Positions 12,186 to 12,557 of a stretch of DNA of 12,557 bases are shown in pieces (positions within the stretch are counted from its first letter, which is position 1; each line of letters starts with the position of its first letter). The notes under the pieces are model-generated. The model did no database searches. It was not told the DNA's origin and saw nothing but the letters and a program-made list of their open reading frames with translations. This stretch comes from Williamwhitmania sp035530955 (lineage in GTDB: Bacteria; Bacteroidota; Bacteroidia; Bacteroidales; Williamwhitmaniaceae). A program made the position numbers and the translations under genes. The DNA is taken from contig DATKTT010000239.1 of NCBI GenBank assembly GCA_035530955.1, positions 1 through 12,557 on the forward strand, given 5' to 3'.

Positions 12186-12557
12186 ATGAAACGACAAATT
12201 ATTCTGACAACATTGCTAATTTCTATTTTCTTTAGCGCAAGGGCTCAAAATGATTCCGTAATAGATAGTTTATTAAATCAGTATGTTTTATCATCGACAA
12301 ATAAGGATGCTGGAATACTTGTTGGTGTTATTGATTGCAATACGGATAGTGTAAAAACATTTTCAAAAGGAGCAATTGACAAGGGAAATGATTTACGACT
12401 AATGTGTCCTGGTTCAAAACCTGTAATTAGCTATTTAATTCTAAAAAATGGGTTGAATATTCAATCTACGATTGATAAGTGGTTTCCGTTAAAACAAGGT
12501 TATCAAAAGTCTGACAAAATCACGATTAAAATGTTGTTGTCAAATACCAGTGGAATA
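12186..12557 (+). CDS. Secreted serine beta-lactamase-like hydrolase (partial, 5' end)
   Basis: The first 124 residues are visible and the frame runs off the window. Residues 1-20 form a signal peptide (MKRQIILTTLLISIFFSARA, cut before Gln21). The segment GILVGVIDCN and the end KITIKMLLSNTSGI match the class C beta-lactamase/esterase fold, in which LLTHTSG-type motifs are diagnostic. The nucleophile motif S-x-x-K should fall near PGSKPVISYLIL (75-86), but only Ser77-Lys78 is present, as if two residues were missing before the lysine. This may be a catalytically altered member. The gene is far more A+T-rich than the permease gene 55 bp upstream; no separate promoter is obvious, so it may be co-transcribed or independently acquired. 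Confidence 0.78.
   Translation, partial: MKRQIILTTLLISIFFSARAQNDSVIDSLLNQYVLSSTNKDAGILVGVIDCNTDSVKTFSKGAIDKGNDLRLMCPGSKPVISYLILKNGLNIQSTIDKWFPLKQGYQKSDKITIKMLLSNTSGI

Overview
The window looks like a chromosomal segment of a member of the Bacteroidota, probably Bacteroidales-like. The evidence is the CbpA/CbpM pair, an NtrC-type regulator with an NtrY-like kinase of the HELMN type, a large FtsX/MacB-fold permease, lipoprotein leaders, a candidate TAnnTTTG promoter and mostly absent Shine-Dalgarno sequences. No rRNA, tRNA or other marker fixes the taxon. Base composition is patchy: the kinase, regulator and permease are fairly G+C-rich, while several genes at 149-1423, 3720-6187 and the last partial gene are clearly A+T-rich, which fits an accessory region set among core genes.

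Layout. Positions 1-139 (+) are the 3' end of a group II intron: a domain V with a CGC triad, a domain VI with a bulged A seven bases from the end, and an AY terminus. It abuts an inverted-repeat-flanked gene (149-1423, -) for an unrecognised protein with a C-terminal SEC-C zinc motif. A 72-bp remnant of a histidine-kinase C terminus (1611-1682) follows, then cbpM-cbpA (1688-2885, -), which encode a DnaJ-type co-chaperone and its modulator. From 2985 to 6187, all on the minus strand, come unrelated accessory genes: a VOC-domain lipoprotein, a three-helix membrane protein, a HepT/MntA toxin-antitoxin pair, and a YhcG-like PDDEXK nuclease. The spacers between them carry related repeats: two copies of a long structured repeat on either side of the membrane protein, and several copies of an AACGGTGGAT-containing element around the toxin-antitoxin and nuclease genes.

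From 6477 to 9332 (-) lies a two-component operon, regulator first and membrane kinase second. It diverges from an ABC permease gene (9773-12130, +). Upstream of the permease is a textbook sigma-54 promoter (9711-9726) with a dyad about 80 bp further up, so the sigma-54 activator encoded next door is its likely regulator. No ATPase is present in the window. The window ends inside a secreted serine beta-lactamase-like hydrolase gene (12186 onward) whose expected S-x-x-K motif reads S-K.

The most interesting signals are not single genes. They are the repeat-bounded, same-strand series of accessory genes (about 3.5-6.4 kb), the inverted repeats fitted tightly around the SEC-C gene next to the intron end, and the kinase 3'-end fragment that shares flanking repeat sequence with the intact kinase.
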